Source of the DNA: Sporosarcina luteola
GTDB lineage: Bacteria; Bacillota; Bacilli; Bacillales_A; Planococcaceae
Length of the DNA: 64,000 bases
NCBI RefSeq assembly: GCF_023715585.1
Contig: NZ_JAMBOK010000002.1
Coordinates: 1 to 64,000, forward strand
Direction: 5' to 3'
This document shows positions 63,583 through 64,000 of this stretch, one piece after another. The position numbers and the translations under genes were made by a program. The notes under the pieces are model-generated. The model was not told where the DNA came from. It saw only the letters and a program-made list of their open reading frames with translations, and did no database searches. Position 1 is the stretch's first letter. Every line of letters begins with the position of its first letter.

Positions 63583-64000
63583 TTAAATCACAATCACGCC
63601 AAGTAAAACTGCAATGATTAAAAGGACAATGCTAAGTCCCCACATGATCATGAAGGAATAGCGGATATGTTTCCCCATTTCCAGGCCAGCAAGTCCGAGC
63701 GCCAACCACAGAGCAGGTGATAAAGGACTGACAAATGTACCGATAATGTTACCGATAATCATCGCGTATGCAGTAGATAGGGATGGGACGCCGAATGAAA
63801 GGGCAACCTGGTCAATAATCGGCAACAGTGCAAAATAGTAAGCGTCCGTGCTTAACAGCAAATCGAAAGGTACACCGAACACCCCGATGATGATATGCAA
63901 GTATGGAGCAACGAATGCCGGTAAAACCGTCACGAGATCGGTAGCAATCGAGGTCAACATATTTGTGCCGTTCAAAATTCCTAAGAAAGATCCAGCCGCC
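63583..64000 (-). CDS. CitMHS family citrate:metal symporter, C-terminal part
   Basis: The frame runs off the right edge: about 139 residues visible, with the N-terminal part missing. At least four membrane helices remain. AAGSFLGILNGTNML and STAYAMIIGNIIGTFVSPLSP are typical of the C-terminal half of CitMHS (B. subtilis CitM/CitH type) carriers, which import metal-citrate complexes. Internal TTG and ATG codons near 63975 are not the start. It is convergent with splB and shares its terminator. Confidence 0.85.
   Translation of the reverse strand, partial: AAGSFLGILNGTNMLTSIATDLVTVLPAFVAPYLHIIIGVFGVPFDLLLSTDAYYFALLPIIDQVALSFGVPSLSTAYAMIIGNIIGTFVSPLSPALWLALGLAGLEMGKHIRYSFMIMWGLSIVLLIIAVLLGVIVI

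Overview
The window is a chromosomal replication-origin region from a low-to-mid GC, endospore-forming Firmicute. Gene order follows the Bacillus subtilis origin closely: gyrA-gyrB-recF-yaaA-dnaN-dnaA on the minus strand, oriC, then rpmH-rnpA-spoIIIJ-jag-mnmE-mnmG-rsmG-noc-soj-spo0J on the plus strand, and later rpsF-ssb-rpsR, yybS-gdpP-rplI-dnaB, walRK-yycHIJ-htrA and rlmH. Spore genes (yyaC, splB, spoIIIJ), Bacillus-type parS sites, TTG/GTG starts after strong Shine-Dalgarno sites, no remB between recF and gyrB, and no purA between dnaB and walR together suggest Planococcaceae (Sporosarcina-like). The species is an inference.

Layout. 1-410: the 5' end of a 16S rRNA gene (minus strand, cut by the window) with its promoter. 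410-10417: a degenerate HD-GYP protein and the gyrA to dnaA block. 10418-10930: oriC with DnaA boxes and divergent promoters; a second DnaA-box group lies between dnaA and dnaN. 10934-31757: housekeeping genes for ribosome, RNase P, membrane insertion, tRNA modification, chromosome segregation, single-strand binding, c-di-AMP turnover and helicase loading. 32028-40495: an M23 envelope peptidase, the WalRK cell-wall two-component operon and an HtrA protease. 40700-41423: the CxxH/CxxC protein and rlmH inside a DnaA-box cluster.

41424-45400 looks like an integration hotspot. The 3' end of rlmH, the classical SCC attachment site of staphylococci, recurs as exact 19-bp or degenerate copies at about 42547, 43208, 43296 and 45352. 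These bracket small gene cassettes: a LysM-3D wall protein, a Staygreen-family protein, a YbjQ pair, and an AT-rich acyltransferase carrying an 11-G tract. No recombinase gene is present in the window.

46623-53231 is a six-gene catabolic cluster: SDR dehydrogenase, cytosine-deaminase-like amidohydrolase, amidase, NCS1 permease, ketopantoate-reductase-like enzyme and nucleoside deaminase. Its promoter carries a cre-like site. It looks like uptake and breakdown of an unidentified amino-heterocycle. 53297-59929 holds divergent lrgAB and a glycerate kinase/SLC13 transporter/two-component/PepSY operon, probably for three-carbon or dicarboxylic acids. 60098-64000: small hypothetical genes, a YnfA protein, a DUF4317 protein, splB behind a 13-codon leader ORF, and the C-terminal part of a CitMHS transporter.

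Signals not explained by genes: two tandem degenerate repeat arrays with exact 20- and 21-bp periods just downstream of terminators, three REP-like palindromic intergenic elements, three parS-type sites, and DnaA-box clusters next to mnmE and rlmH.
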